A stretch of 64,000 bases of DNA from Ketobacter sp. (GTDB taxonomy: Bacteria > Pseudomonadota > Gammaproteobacteria > Pseudomonadales > Ketobacteraceae). The notes under the pieces were generated by a model, which saw nothing but the letters and a program-made list of their open reading frames with translations, did no database searches and had not been told where the DNA came from. Within the stretch, counting starts at the first letter, position 1, and each line of letters opens with the position of its first letter. A program made the translations under genes and the position numbers. The stretch spans positions 248,001 through 312,000 of the forward strand of contig NZ_RCHN01000015.1 of the NCBI RefSeq assembly GCF_003671495.1, in the 5' to 3' direction. Shown here one piece after another: positions 32,714-41,300 of the stretch.

Positions 32714-34558
32714 CTAACGGCGTGTCTTTTCGGTAAAATGCAGTTCCATTTCTTCTACCTTCAGCGAATAGGTATTCGTACTCGCGTCATAGCTCACCGG
32801 ATTAATCGTCGCAAAGTTGACGCTTCGGTTGAAATTCGGGTGCGAAAAAGCAATATTGCCGGCCACCAGCCCCAGCACTGGAAACGACGTGGTAACGCTC
32901 ACCTTCACCAACTGGTTGTTTTCATCCAGAAACTGACTGGTGCCTCTTATTCTGCGCAACGACCCAATTTTTCGAATATCAATCCTGCCCGACAACATCC
33001 TGCCCTCTTGCGCAAACCCCTCACCGTTGGCCTTGTAGCGTATTTTCACAAAGTCATACTCAGGGGGTAACACTTCCACTCGCTGGGGTGCCGAAACATC
33101 TGACTTGCCTTCTCCGGTTACAGGGTCAATTTCACCGTCCATGACCTTTAAGGTCACATAATAGGTTCCCGTTCGATCGTAGGTGTGCTCAACCACCGCA
33201 CCCTGCGCACTATGGCCGTCGCCAAAATCCCATTCGTAGCGCAGGATGCCATGGTCATCATGTGATTGCGTGCCATCTGCTACCAGGGTTCGGTTTTCGT
33301 ATTCCAGGCGGATGACACCGCCATAAGGGTTAAAGGCGCCGCCTTTCTCCTGCGCCCGGACAACGGATTTGGGATACGTGGTGATGCTCTCTCCGTTGCG
33401 CTCGCTGAGTCGAATACCCAGATTTTCCAGAAATAAAGGGAGTTTAAGAAATCCACCTGCGACGACGATGGGTTCACCGCCATTCACGGTGGACTGCAAT
33501 TCAGGTGTAGTTTGTACGCCCAGATGCAACGCTTTACGAAGGGTAAGAATGTTATTCAGCGCGGCAGCAGGGGAATCCGACTGCATCAGATCCGGCCGCA
33601 CCGACAAGCCCATAGCGATTGCGGCAGTCACATAAGGCGCTGCGAATGACGTACCGTTGTCACTATCCGGACTGAACAAGGTGATATCCAGCAGGTCATT
33701 AGAAGGCCAGGTGCTTTCCAACTCTGTACCGGGGGCAGCCAGGTGCGCGTGCGCGCCGTAAGAACTGTGGTCCCGTGGCTCTGGCCCGGACTGATCCCAA
33801 TCCGCGGCCAGGGCGCCCCGGCGGTTGATGGATGCCACATTGATTATATTGGGCCGGTCCCACTGGTAAGGAAAATAGTCCGGATTCAGTGACCCACTGT
33901 TGCCGGCCCCGGCAACAATGATTATGCCTTTATCCTGGGCCTTCTTCAGTAGTGATTCCACCGTGGCTTTCAGGTGCGGATCCGACTCCACCGCACTTAA
34001 CGCCACCGCAGATGAAAAGTTAATGACGTTGGCCCCGTTATCAATGGCGTAACTGAAGGCGCTTTCAAGGCGCTGGGCACGTGACGCAGCCGAAACAGGC
34101 ATCAGGCCAAGCAGCTCCAACGTGGAATAAACCCGCAACGACATGATCTTGACCGGCATATCCCCGGTCAACCCCACCACCGAATAGTCGTTATCCTTTT
34201 CCGCGGCAATGATGCCAGCAATGGGCGTACCGTGGGGGAATAACATGTCCACCGGATTGGAATCGTCGTAAACAAAGTCATAACCCGGTGCAACACGATT
34301 CACCAGATCAGGGTGGGTACTGTCAACACCGGTATCGATCACTGCAACGATCACTTCCGATTGCGGTTTGTCCTTTACCATTTCCCATGCGGTGAGCACA
34401 TCCACATCGGCGTCATTGGGCTGCTCGAATCCCCATTGACTGTAAAATCTGGGGTCGTTGGGGTAATCCGCTGATTCCACTACTGCAGAACAGGGCGTGG
34501 TGAGTAACAATGAGATCATCGCTCCCAAAAGAGATGATTGAACTGATGTTGCCGGCAT
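32714..34558 (-). CDS. Secreted S8 family serine protease with PKD domain
   Basis: 614 residues with a signal peptide (about 1-25). The subtilase domain (about 45-320) has the triad Asp75 (VAVIDTGVDSTHPDL), His109 (PHGTPIAGI) and Ser304 (NGTSFAAPYV), with oxyanion Asn220 (GAGNSG). The usual HGTHVAG is HGTPIAG here, so the second family His is lost, but the catalytic His is present. A PKD domain follows at about 400-480 (WDFGDGHSAQG, then HTYDRTGTYYVTLKV), then a C-terminal beta domain. It is a likely extracellular or periplasmic protease. The ATG has GGAG upstream. It lies downstream of the Mo-hydroxylase genes on the same strand. Confidence 0.9.
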   Translation of the reverse strand: MPATSVQSSLLGAMISLLLTTPCSAVVESADYPNDPRFYSQWGFEQPNDADVDVLTAWEMVKDKPQSEVIVAVIDTGVDSTHPDLVNRVAPGYDFVYDDSNPVDMLFPHGTPIAGIIAAEKDNDYSVVGLTGDMPVKIMSLRVYSTLELLGLMPVSAASRAQRLESAFSYAIDNGANVINFSSAVALSAVESDPHLKATVESLLKKAQDKGIIIVAGAGNSGSLNPDYFPYQWDRPNIINVASINRRGALAADWDQSGPEPRDHSSYGAHAHLAAPGTELESTWPSNDLLDITLFSPDSDNGTSFAAPYVTAAIAMGLSVRPDLMQSDSPAAALNNILTLRKALHLGVQTTPELQSTVNGGEPIVVAGGFLKLPLFLENLGIRLSERNGESITTYPKSVVRAQEKGGAFNPYGGVIRLEYENRTLVADGTQSHDDHGILRYEWDFGDGHSAQGAVVEHTYDRTGTYYVTLKVMDGEIDPVTGEGKSDVSAPQRVEVLPPEYDFVKIRYKANGEGFAQEGRMLSGRIDIRKIGSLRRIRGTSQFLDENNQLVKVSVTTSFPVLGLVAGNIAFSHPNFNRSVNFATINPVSYDASTNTYSLKVEEMELHFTEKTRR

Positions 34559-34691
34559 GGGTACTCCAAATTACGTGTTCTAATTATGATTGTTATTGTT
34601 GGTTTTTCGGTTGCAGAATTTATAGTAAAGGCGCTCAAACAGCCCTCCAGGAAAACATCACGTCTTCCTGATCAGGGCAAAGCCAATACGT

Positions 34692-36851
34692 CTACTTGAG
34701 TTGAAGGTTATGATTCATCATGGGCAGCGATTTGATGCGTTCTCCTGTTGCTTGATAGATCGCGTTCGCCAGAGCCGGTGCCACACAGGGAACACCCAAC
34801 TCACCCACACCACCGGGATGCTCATCACTGTCTATCAGGTGCGTTTCTATGGTGGGTGTTTGGTGCATGCGCAAAATCGGGTAGTCGTGATAATTGCTTT
34901 GCATGACGTCGCCGTTGTGGAAGCGGATCTCCCCCATCGCGGAGGACAATCCGAACACCACCCCGGATTCGATCTGGGCCTGCACCAGATCCGGGTTGAT
35001 CACAATGCCGCAATCCACGGCACTGACCACTCGGTGAACCCTCAGTTGATCACCGTCCAGACTGGCCTCTACCACCTGGGCGATATAGCTGTTATAGGAA
35101 TTGAGAAGGGCCATTCCCCGATAGAGACCTGCAGGCGGCGGGCTGGACCAACCCGCTGCTGCGGCCACCCGCTCCAGAACCCGCCGGCAGCGGGGGTTGC
35201 TGCCCAACATACTGCGGCGGAAGTCATAGGGGTCCTGCCCGGCCGCTTCCGCCAGTTCATCCATAAAGGTTTCCAGGGCGTAGATATTGAAAGAGTTCGC
35301 CACCGAGCGCATCCAGGTGACGGGTACATCGTAGTTTTCGTAATGCACTTCGGCCCTTAGATTGGGAATGTCATAGGGGACCTCCTGAATGCCTTGGGCA
35401 GTACGAGCATCCTCGCCGATCAAGGCTATGAACGCTTCCATCAACGGCCCGATGGCAACCGATTGCGAGGCTATACGCCCCAGCAGAGCGGTGACCTCCC
35501 CTCTCCTATTGAGGCTGCCGGTTAAACGAACCACCGCGCTTGGGCGATAATACCCGCCCTTGATGTCATCCTCCCGCGTCCAGACGAGTTTGATGGGCTG
35601 CTTTATTATTTTCGCCAGGTGCGCTGCTTCACGCACAAAATCCTGATCCATGGTACCGCGGCGCCCAAAGCCACCCCCGCTGAGCAGGGGGTGCAAGGTG
35701 ACCCGCCGAATGGGCAGCCCCAGCACATTGGCTGCCGCCGACCGATCTGCATCCGGCCACTGGGTACCACACCAGATTTCGCAGTTTCGGCCGTCGTAAT
35801 CCATGACCACATTGAGTGGCTCCATGGGCACATGGGCCAGATAGGGAAAACGGTAAGTGGATTCCAGCGTTTGATCGGCGCGGGCCTGGGCCAGTGCCAC
35901 CAGACCTTGATTCCGGCGCACGGTGCCCCTTTTTTCCATCAGGTTTTCGTAGTGGGTGAGTTGTTCCTCGGTGGACACCTGTTCGGCCGCACTCAGATCC
36001 CACTCCGGACGCAGCCTGAGCCTGGCCTGTCGCACTGACCAGAAATCGTTGCCTACCACTGCAATGCCACTGGGAATCTCAACCACGTCGACCACCCCCG
36101 GACTGCTTTTCACCTCCGCGGCATTGAAACGGATGAGCCTGGCACCGAATTTCGGAGCCCGTTTCACCACCGCGGTCAGCATTCCAGGCAGATAGAGATC
36201 AAAACCATATTGCGCACGGCCATTGGATTTGTCAGCACCGTCCAAACGCACTTTTGAGCGACCAATGATGGTGAATTCAGAACGGCGTTTTAACGTTGGC
36301 GATCTCGGCACTGAAATGCTGGCCGCCTCTGCGGCAAGCTCACCGTAGGTGGCACTTCTGTTGTTCCGCCTGTCGATGACTCTGCTCAGTTCAGTCTCTA
36401 ACGATGACGCCGCAACACCCCATTTCCGCGCAGCAGCCTTCACCAGCACCGCCTTTACCGCCGCCCCCGCCTGCCGTTGTTGCTGATATAAGGAGCTGAT
36501 GGTGGAGCTGCCGGCGGTCAATTGAGTGAACGTTTTGGGGTTGTTGTACTCCCGCGTGGGGTTCGCCAGTTCCCAGCTTACCCAATCCCAATCCGCATCC
36601 AGTTCCTCCGCAACCAGCATGGGAATCGCGGTTAAGGTGCCCTGACCGATTTCAGCGGCGGTGGTAATGATGGTGATGCGGTTATCCGCCGCAATACGGA
36701 CAAATGCGTTGGGCTGAATGGCGTCATCGGCCGCGGCAATTTCGTTTTCCGCGGCCAGCACTGGAATTCGCCAGGCGGCCAGCAACCCACCACCGGCCAG
36801 GGCAGAAAGCTTCAGAAAAGAGCGACGTGAAACAGGAGAAACTTGTGACAT
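34692..36851 (-). CDS. Molybdopterin-binding large subunit of a Tat-exported molybdenum hydroxylase (IorB/OxiB-like)
   Basis: 719 residues. The N-terminal twin-arginine signal SRRSFLKLSALAGGGLL indicates export in folded form. The body is the xanthine-oxidase-family molybdopterin subunit of the isoquinoline 1-oxidoreductase beta type: GFGRRGTMDQDFVREAAHLA, and the C-terminal GGVGELGVP bearing the active-site Glu. Family members oxidise N-heterocycles or aldehydes. The small 2Fe-2S subunit is encoded 15 bp upstream, and an XdhC maturation gene lies at 20.6 kb. There is no FAD subunit; electrons probably go to a cytochrome c, such as the dihaem protein in the same cluster. Confidence 0.9.
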   Translation of the reverse strand: MSQVSPVSRRSFLKLSALAGGGLLAAWRIPVLAAENEIAAADDAIQPNAFVRIAADNRITIITTAAEIGQGTLTAIPMLVAEELDADWDWVSWELANPTREYNNPKTFTQLTAGSSTISSLYQQQRQAGAAVKAVLVKAAARKWGVAASSLETELSRVIDRRNNRSATYGELAAEAASISVPRSPTLKRRSEFTIIGRSKVRLDGADKSNGRAQYGFDLYLPGMLTAVVKRAPKFGARLIRFNAAEVKSSPGVVDVVEIPSGIAVVGNDFWSVRQARLRLRPEWDLSAAEQVSTEEQLTHYENLMEKRGTVRRNQGLVALAQARADQTLESTYRFPYLAHVPMEPLNVVMDYDGRNCEIWCGTQWPDADRSAAANVLGLPIRRVTLHPLLSGGGFGRRGTMDQDFVREAAHLAKIIKQPIKLVWTREDDIKGGYYRPSAVVRLTGSLNRRGEVTALLGRIASQSVAIGPLMEAFIALIGEDARTAQGIQEVPYDIPNLRAEVHYENYDVPVTWMRSVANSFNIYALETFMDELAEAAGQDPYDFRRSMLGSNPRCRRVLERVAAAAGWSSPPPAGLYRGMALLNSYNSYIAQVVEASLDGDQLRVHRVVSAVDCGIVINPDLVQAQIESGVVFGLSSAMGEIRFHNGDVMQSNYHDYPILRMHQTPTIETHLIDSDEHPGGVGELGVPCVAPALANAIYQATGERIKSLPMMNHNLQLK

Positions 36852-36866
36852 AACCGATACCCCTGA

Positions 36867-37319
36867 TCAACTGTCAGCAACGCTGTGAATGGCTTTTCGT
36901 ATTCGGTTATAGACGCCACACCGGCACAAGTTGTCGGACATAGCCAAATCGATATCCGCATCGCTGGGGTTGGGATTCGCGTTCAACAGCGCCACCGCAG
37001 ACATGATCTGGCCAGTTTGACAATAACCACATTGATGGACGTTTTGCTCCGTCCAGGCTTGCTGCACCCGTTGCCCCATGGCCGATTGACCGATGCCTTC
37101 GATGGTGGTGATGTCCCGACCGATGGCGTTCGCGGCAGGATAAATACAGGATTTCACCGGCTCGCCATCAATATGAACCGTACAACTGCCACACAGCCCC
37201 ACACCACAGCCATACTTGGCCCCGGTCAGGTGAAGGTAGTCCCTGAGCACCCACAGTAGCGGTATCCCATCAGGTAACTCAACCGTGGCTTTTGTGCCAT
37301 TGATCATCAGCTCGGGCAT
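36867..37319 (-). CDS. 2Fe-2S small subunit of the molybdenum hydroxylase (IorA/OxiA-like)
   Basis: 150 residues. An N-terminal plant-type ferredoxin domain has CGVGLCGSC plus a later Cys (SCIYP). The C-terminal helical domain ligates the second cluster with CGYC and CRC ([14 protein letters not shown]). It has no signal peptide and is probably carried out by the Tat-bearing large subunit. The ATG at 37319 has a strong ACGGAGG ribosome site, so the longer open frame upstream is rejected. It sits between the second arylsulfotransferase gene (55 bp) and the large subunit (15 bp) in one operon. Confidence 0.93.
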   Translation of the reverse strand: MPELMINGTKATVELPDGIPLLWVLRDYLHLTGAKYGCGVGLCGSCTVHIDGEPVKSCIYPAANAIGRDITTIEGIGQSAMGQRVQQAWTEQNVHQCGYCQTGQIMSAVALLNANPNPSDADIDLAMSDNLCRCGVYNRIRKAIHSVADS

Positions 37320-37374
37320 AGAAACCTCCGTGCATTGTTCGCATTCATTATTGTTATGTACAAAACGCTTTGTT

Positions 37375-38550
37375 TTATTCTTGCGGGCTGTCCACCCACT
37401 GGAATGGAATCCGATAGGCGCGGTACGTGGGCGGGCCATGGGCCTCCCACACCAGTTCCTTATCCGCAGTGACTTCCAACAACGTGCCGCTCAAACCTTC
37501 TGTGATAAAGGTGTTGCCATTGGGCAAGCGTTGGGCACTGCTCATGTTCGGACTGAACAATCTGGTGTCGGTGTATTCCCACACCAGAGAAAAATTGATG
37601 GGGTTGAATTCCAGAACGCGGGATTTGAACTTACCTTTCAACGCCAGATCACCGCGCCCGGATGGCATGCCGTTGTCGAAGACCAGAATGTTCCCCTCAC
37701 CGGGCAACCCTTTTGGAATGATATGAGCGTTGTGCGAAAAACGAATACCACCCAGATTCGCACCGGGCATGCCTTCGGAGTAATCCGGCCCCATACGCCA
37801 GACCAGGCGGCCAGTTGATTTTTCAATAATGGCAACCCAGTTGGCCTTTGCTGACCCGACAATCAGGTTCTCAGGGTGAAAGCGCTCATCGCCCAGGTCC
37901 TCATACCATTGATTGGGGCCGACATAAGAGACTGTGTTCATGTGCAGCCAGTCATTGGACAAACTGCGCCGGATACTCCTCAGCGCCGACTCGGTAAACC
38001 CCATTTCATCAATATGATCACTGGCATACCATTCCCACACAACATTGCCAAACGGATCGACCTCATAAATCACATCGTCTTTTAAAAATCCGTAATGGAT
38101 ATCCTGCTCCCAGGGCGCCAATGTTTTATTCGCCATAATAAGTACATTGCCGCCATCGGCGGGGCCCACCATGGTCATACCCGGCACATAGTAACCCACA
38201 GGATTACCGGTAACCTGATAGTCGTGATGCTGCTTGGCCGAGTTGTTTGACCAACCTCTGAACTGCCACAGAACATCACCATCGCGGGAAACCTGGCGAA
38301 TTTCAGGCACAATCAGGCGGCCGAATTTCAGGTTGTTGCAGATAATGGAACCGTCATCCAGCATTTTGGCGGGGAACCCGGGGCACGGGAAAGTTTTGAC
38401 AATGTTACCCTGCAGATCCATTGCCGACGTGGTACTGCCCAGTGAGCGCGACGGCAAAACATAACCAGGCCATACCTTTTCCGGATCATGCACCGTCACC
38501 GTGTACTTACAGCCGGCCAATACGATCAACAACAATACCAGCACGGACAT
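37375..38550 (-). CDS. Lipoprotein arylsulfotransferase (ASST) family protein, copy 2
   Basis: 391 residues starting [14 protein letters not shown], a textbook lipoprotein signal. A GTG 69 bp upstream is possible, but AAGGG at 7 nt supports the ATG at 38550. It is clearly paralogous to the protein at 24.0 kb: both have YTVTVH then [31 protein letters not shown] and RAYRIP near the end. It is the first gene of an operon with the 2Fe-2S and molybdopterin subunits, divergent from the TetR gene across a region with operator-like palindromes. It may not be a sulfotransferase in the strict sense; a carrier or scaffold function of the propeller is possible. Confidence 0.82.
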   Translation of the reverse strand: MSVLVLLLIVLAGCKYTVTVHDPEKVWPGYVLPSRSLGSTTSAMDLQGNIVKTFPCPGFPAKMLDDGSIICNNLKFGRLIVPEIRQVSRDGDVLWQFRGWSNNSAKQHHDYQVTGNPVGYYVPGMTMVGPADGGNVLIMANKTLAPWEQDIHYGFLKDDVIYEVDPFGNVVWEWYASDHIDEMGFTESALRSIRRSLSNDWLHMNTVSYVGPNQWYEDLGDERFHPENLIVGSAKANWVAIIEKSTGRLVWRMGPDYSEGMPGANLGGIRFSHNAHIIPKGLPGEGNILVFDNGMPSGRGDLALKGKFKSRVLEFNPINFSLVWEYTDTRLFSPNMSSAQRLPNGNTFITEGLSGTLLEVTADKELVWEAHGPPTYRAYRIPFQWVDSPQE

Positions 38551-38607
38551 TCGAACACCCTTCACAACCCGACTCCCATTATTATTCTGTTTTATCTGAT
38601 TACCCTT

Positions 38608-38639
38608 TTGTGTAATCACTTTCTTGTGTAATCACTTTC
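38608..38639. repeat. Perfect 16-bp tandem duplication upstream of the second arylsulfotransferase
   Basis: TTGTGTAATCACTTTC occurs twice without a gap (38608-38623 and 38624-38639), in the leader of the arylsulfotransferase operon and next to the TetR operator region. Confidence 0.8.
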
Positions 38640-38925
38640 GGCCTGCACAGTCTCATCACGAGCGGTTCGCCGAAGATCTATAATGAACGTTCAGACCACC
38701 AGCAAAAAAGAGGGAAATCGTTCATTATCAGGCTTAATTTACACAGCCCATGCGTAACGCAACGGACGTCACAACACCCATTCCAAACCGGAAAAACAAG
38801 AGATAAAAAACCTCGACCAAATTACACTTTCTGCTTCTGCTCAACCTTGCTTGCCGTTCAATTAGCCCTTAACATATTTTGAGCATACATACTTATTTAA
38901 CTCGTATTTTTGATTCAGGCTCGCC
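38640..38925. other. Divergent control region, Mo-hydroxylase operon / tetR
   Basis: No gene is supported. The AT-rich region holds the operator-like palindromes described separately and presumably the promoters of tetR and of the divergent arylsulfotransferase-Mo hydroxylase operon. No additional structure was recognised between 38730 and 38925. Confidence 0.5.
38680..38728. promoter_or_regulatory. TetR-type operator: nested palindromes
   Basis: TGAACGTTCA (38684-38693) is a perfect 10-bp palindrome. In addition, ATAATGAACG (38680-38689) is repeated as its exact reverse complement CGTTCATTAT at 38719-38728. Three half-sites of one motif lie between the divergent tetR gene and the arylsulfotransferase operon, as expected for autoregulation plus control of the neighbour. 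Confidence 0.75.
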
Positions 38926-39537
38926 ATGCGCAAGATTCCAAAACAAAAACGTTCACGCGAAATGGTAGAACGATTACTCGAAGCCACCGCCACCACACTG
39001 GCAGAGCGCGGACTGGAAGACACCACCACCAATCACATTGCCGAAACCGCCGGTGTCAGCATAGGCTCCCTGTATCAATATTTCCCCGACAAAGAGGCCT
39101 TGCTGGAAGCACTCATGGAGCGGGTGAGCGAAAAGGTCGCCAACGTTTTTCGGGAACACGCCACCCAGTTGGGTTACGTCGAGTTTGATCTGAAGTCCGT
39201 GACCAACTATTTGATTCTGTATGGCATGAACGCCATCAGGAACGATGCACTGTCATTGGAGATCATGAGGAGCTGGAACAGTCTGCCCCTGGAAAGACTT
39301 TTGGACCCGCTGGAGAAGTTTTTTCTGTCGATGGCGCAACCGTATTTTGTGCGTCACTACCAGGATTACCCGATACAGCACCTGGAGGGAAAACTTTACG
39401 TCATCATCAACTCCACGCTGTTCACGGTGGTGCGCTATTTGCGAAGTGCACCGAATAACACGATCACAGAGAAGAAGCTGGCGCACATCCTTTCCGACAT
39501 GATCGTGGCCATGCTCGCACCTCCACCCAGCGCCTGA
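38926..39537 (+). CDS. TetR/AcrR family transcriptional regulator
   Basis: 203 residues. The N-terminal helix-turn-helix domain (about 5-60) shows the family pattern LLEATATTLAERGLEDTTTN, then HIAETAGVSIGSLYQYFPDKEALLEAL. The C-terminal ligand domain is helical and has no recognised ligand. It is divergent from the arylsulfotransferase-Mo hydroxylase operon and convergent with the fadL-like gene, so it is the likely local regulator. Palindromes upstream are the expected operator. TetR-type regulators commonly respond to hydrophobic effectors. Confidence 0.93.
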   Translation: MRKIPKQKRSREMVERLLEATATTLAERGLEDTTTNHIAETAGVSIGSLYQYFPDKEALLEALMERVSEKVANVFREHATQLGYVEFDLKSVTNYLILYGMNAIRNDALSLEIMRSWNSLPLERLLDPLEKFFLSMAQPYFVRHYQDYPIQHLEGKLYVIINSTLFTVVRYLRSAPNNTITEKKLAHILSDMIVAMLAPPPSA

Positions 39538-39568
39538 ACAGGGTGCGACAACACATTCACCTCATGGC

Positions 39569-41227
39569 TCAGAATGAGCTGGTGTAACTCAACTCAAACA
39601 GCAAACCCTGCACCTGCGAACTGAAGTCTGTGCCCGCATAGGGGTTATAGATGATATTGTTCAGTTGATCTGAACTGTTGGAATTGGTACTGCTGCCGGC
39701 CGGCACATCGGCTTCTGCATGCAGATAGCCAACGCCCGCCTCAATGATCTGATCGACACCGAATCGATACTCAAACCCAAACGCAAACAATTCTGCATCC
39801 CCCAACGGCAACAGAACGTCTTGCTTATCATCCGGTATGGAGGTCTTACGGGGCTCGTAGCCAAACCTGAATGCCAGATTGTGGTTGTACTGATACTCCA
39901 GACCCAGCGCCCAGTTCCAGACACTTTCATAGTTCCTGGGAATGGTAAGGGTTTCCAACTCTGCATAAGGGGAAAGCAGGCTCGCCAACTTCAAAAAATC
40001 CAGTTGCTTGTCGAACTCCAGTTCCAGGCCTTCCCATGCCCCCCAATCCGTCCACTTCACGTCAAAATTCACTTTCCAGGCTGGCGTCATTTGTACACTC
40101 ACCCCCGTAGAGAAGTGGGCCGGCATGATCACATCCATGGACACATCACCGGTCTCAACCCCAATACCAGCCGGCGAATCCTGCAACCCCGATGGAAACG
40201 GGATCACGGCATTGATGACGTTCCAGGCATCCGATTGACGCAGATCCCCAAAGAAGTTGACCCACTCATCCCCGTATTCCAACCGGTAAGAACCTTCCAG
40301 GTGCCCGATGCTCTCGGCCTGATAAACGAATCCCCAGGTGAACCAGGGAGTGGGCTCCCACAGCGCACCAATATTGAGATTCCACACCAAGGGCGCTTCA
40401 GCATCCACCTCCAAATCAAAAATTTCGGTATAGGGCCCCACCGATCCGCCGCACAAATCCAGAAAGGGGGTTGGATCATCCTGACCGGGGCACAAACCCT
40501 GACTTTGAAACAGGTTCACCAGGGTATCGGCAAAGATCAACACCGAATTGGGTACACGCAACGGCAACTTGACACCGGCACCCTGCCAGGACATACCCAC
40601 GGAGGCCCCCACGGACAGAGTGTCTGTCAATTGGAAACCAAACGAAGGGGAAAAGTACGTTATTTTAACCAGGGATAACTCCTCCCCCATGAAACGCCCC
40701 GGATCATCTTCATCACGGATATAGCCCGCCGCCATCGGCGTATAAACGGCGGTTGCATAGGTGACCTCAGAGCCCGGTGGACTGTAAGACGCCCCACCAA
40801 GGGGCATAACCAGGAACGGCAGTGGCCATTCCTTAACGCCGTCGGTGAAGGGCACTTTGATGCCGATGGTGGAGGTCTCGCTGCTGGCGTACGCGGCCTC
40901 GTCTTCGTAACCGTAATCCTCAATCGCCTGCTGGGTTTTACTATCGTGGCCGCCAAAATCCACCTCAAACTGCATGGCAGCCACCAACAGCTTGAGATTC
41001 ATCTGGCGGCCGTCCAGCCGTACCAACCCGGCGGGATTAAAGTGTATGGAATCGATCCCCGGTGGATCTGCGGTTACCGCGTTCCCCAACGCCAACGCCT
41101 TGGCATTGCCCACCGTGAGATTTTCGACGATTGCGCCATAGCCGTTGCCAACGGACGATACACACAAAAATACACACAAACTTCCCAATATTCGCGAACG
41201 TGCCGCATTCGAAAACCTGGACATCAT
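39569..41227 (-). CDS. FadL/OmpP1/TodX family outer-membrane channel
   Basis: 552 residues with an N-terminal signal peptide (cleavage near YG-AI). The mature start VENLTVGNAKALALGNAVTA is followed by DPPGIDSIHFNPAGL, the NPAGL plug motif of FadL-type long-chain fatty acid/hydrocarbon channels. The rest alternates beta strands and ends in a terminal Phe (ELSYTSSF). It would import a hydrophobic substrate. It lies 73 bp downstream of the DUF2236 oxygenase gene on the same strand, suggesting uptake of that enzyme's substrate or product. Confidence 0.92.
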   Translation of the reverse strand: MMSRFSNAARSRILGSLCVFLCVSSVGNGYGAIVENLTVGNAKALALGNAVTADPPGIDSIHFNPAGLVRLDGRQMNLKLLVAAMQFEVDFGGHDSKTQQAIEDYGYEDEAAYASSETSTIGIKVPFTDGVKEWPLPFLVMPLGGASYSPPGSEVTYATAVYTPMAAGYIRDEDDPGRFMGEELSLVKITYFSPSFGFQLTDTLSVGASVGMSWQGAGVKLPLRVPNSVLIFADTLVNLFQSQGLCPGQDDPTPFLDLCGGSVGPYTEIFDLEVDAEAPLVWNLNIGALWEPTPWFTWGFVYQAESIGHLEGSYRLEYGDEWVNFFGDLRQSDAWNVINAVIPFPSGLQDSPAGIGVETGDVSMDVIMPAHFSTGVSVQMTPAWKVNFDVKWTDWGAWEGLELEFDKQLDFLKLASLLSPYAELETLTIPRNYESVWNWALGLEYQYNHNLAFRFGYEPRKTSIPDDKQDVLLPLGDAELFAFGFEYRFGVDQIIEAGVGYLHAEADVPAGSSTNSNSSDQLNNIIYNPYAGTDFSSQVQGLLFELSYTSSF

Positions 41228-41300
41228 TACGCCCCCACACAGCGTTGCTGCTTTTTTTGGTTTATTTATTATTGTTGTTCAGCCTGAAAGGCCCATATCC

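Noticed and set aside
37375..38619. Longer start (GTG 38619) for the second arylsulfotransferase
   Set aside because: The ATG at 38550 has AAGGG at 7 nt and begins exactly at a lipoprotein signal; the extension overlaps the 16-bp duplication.
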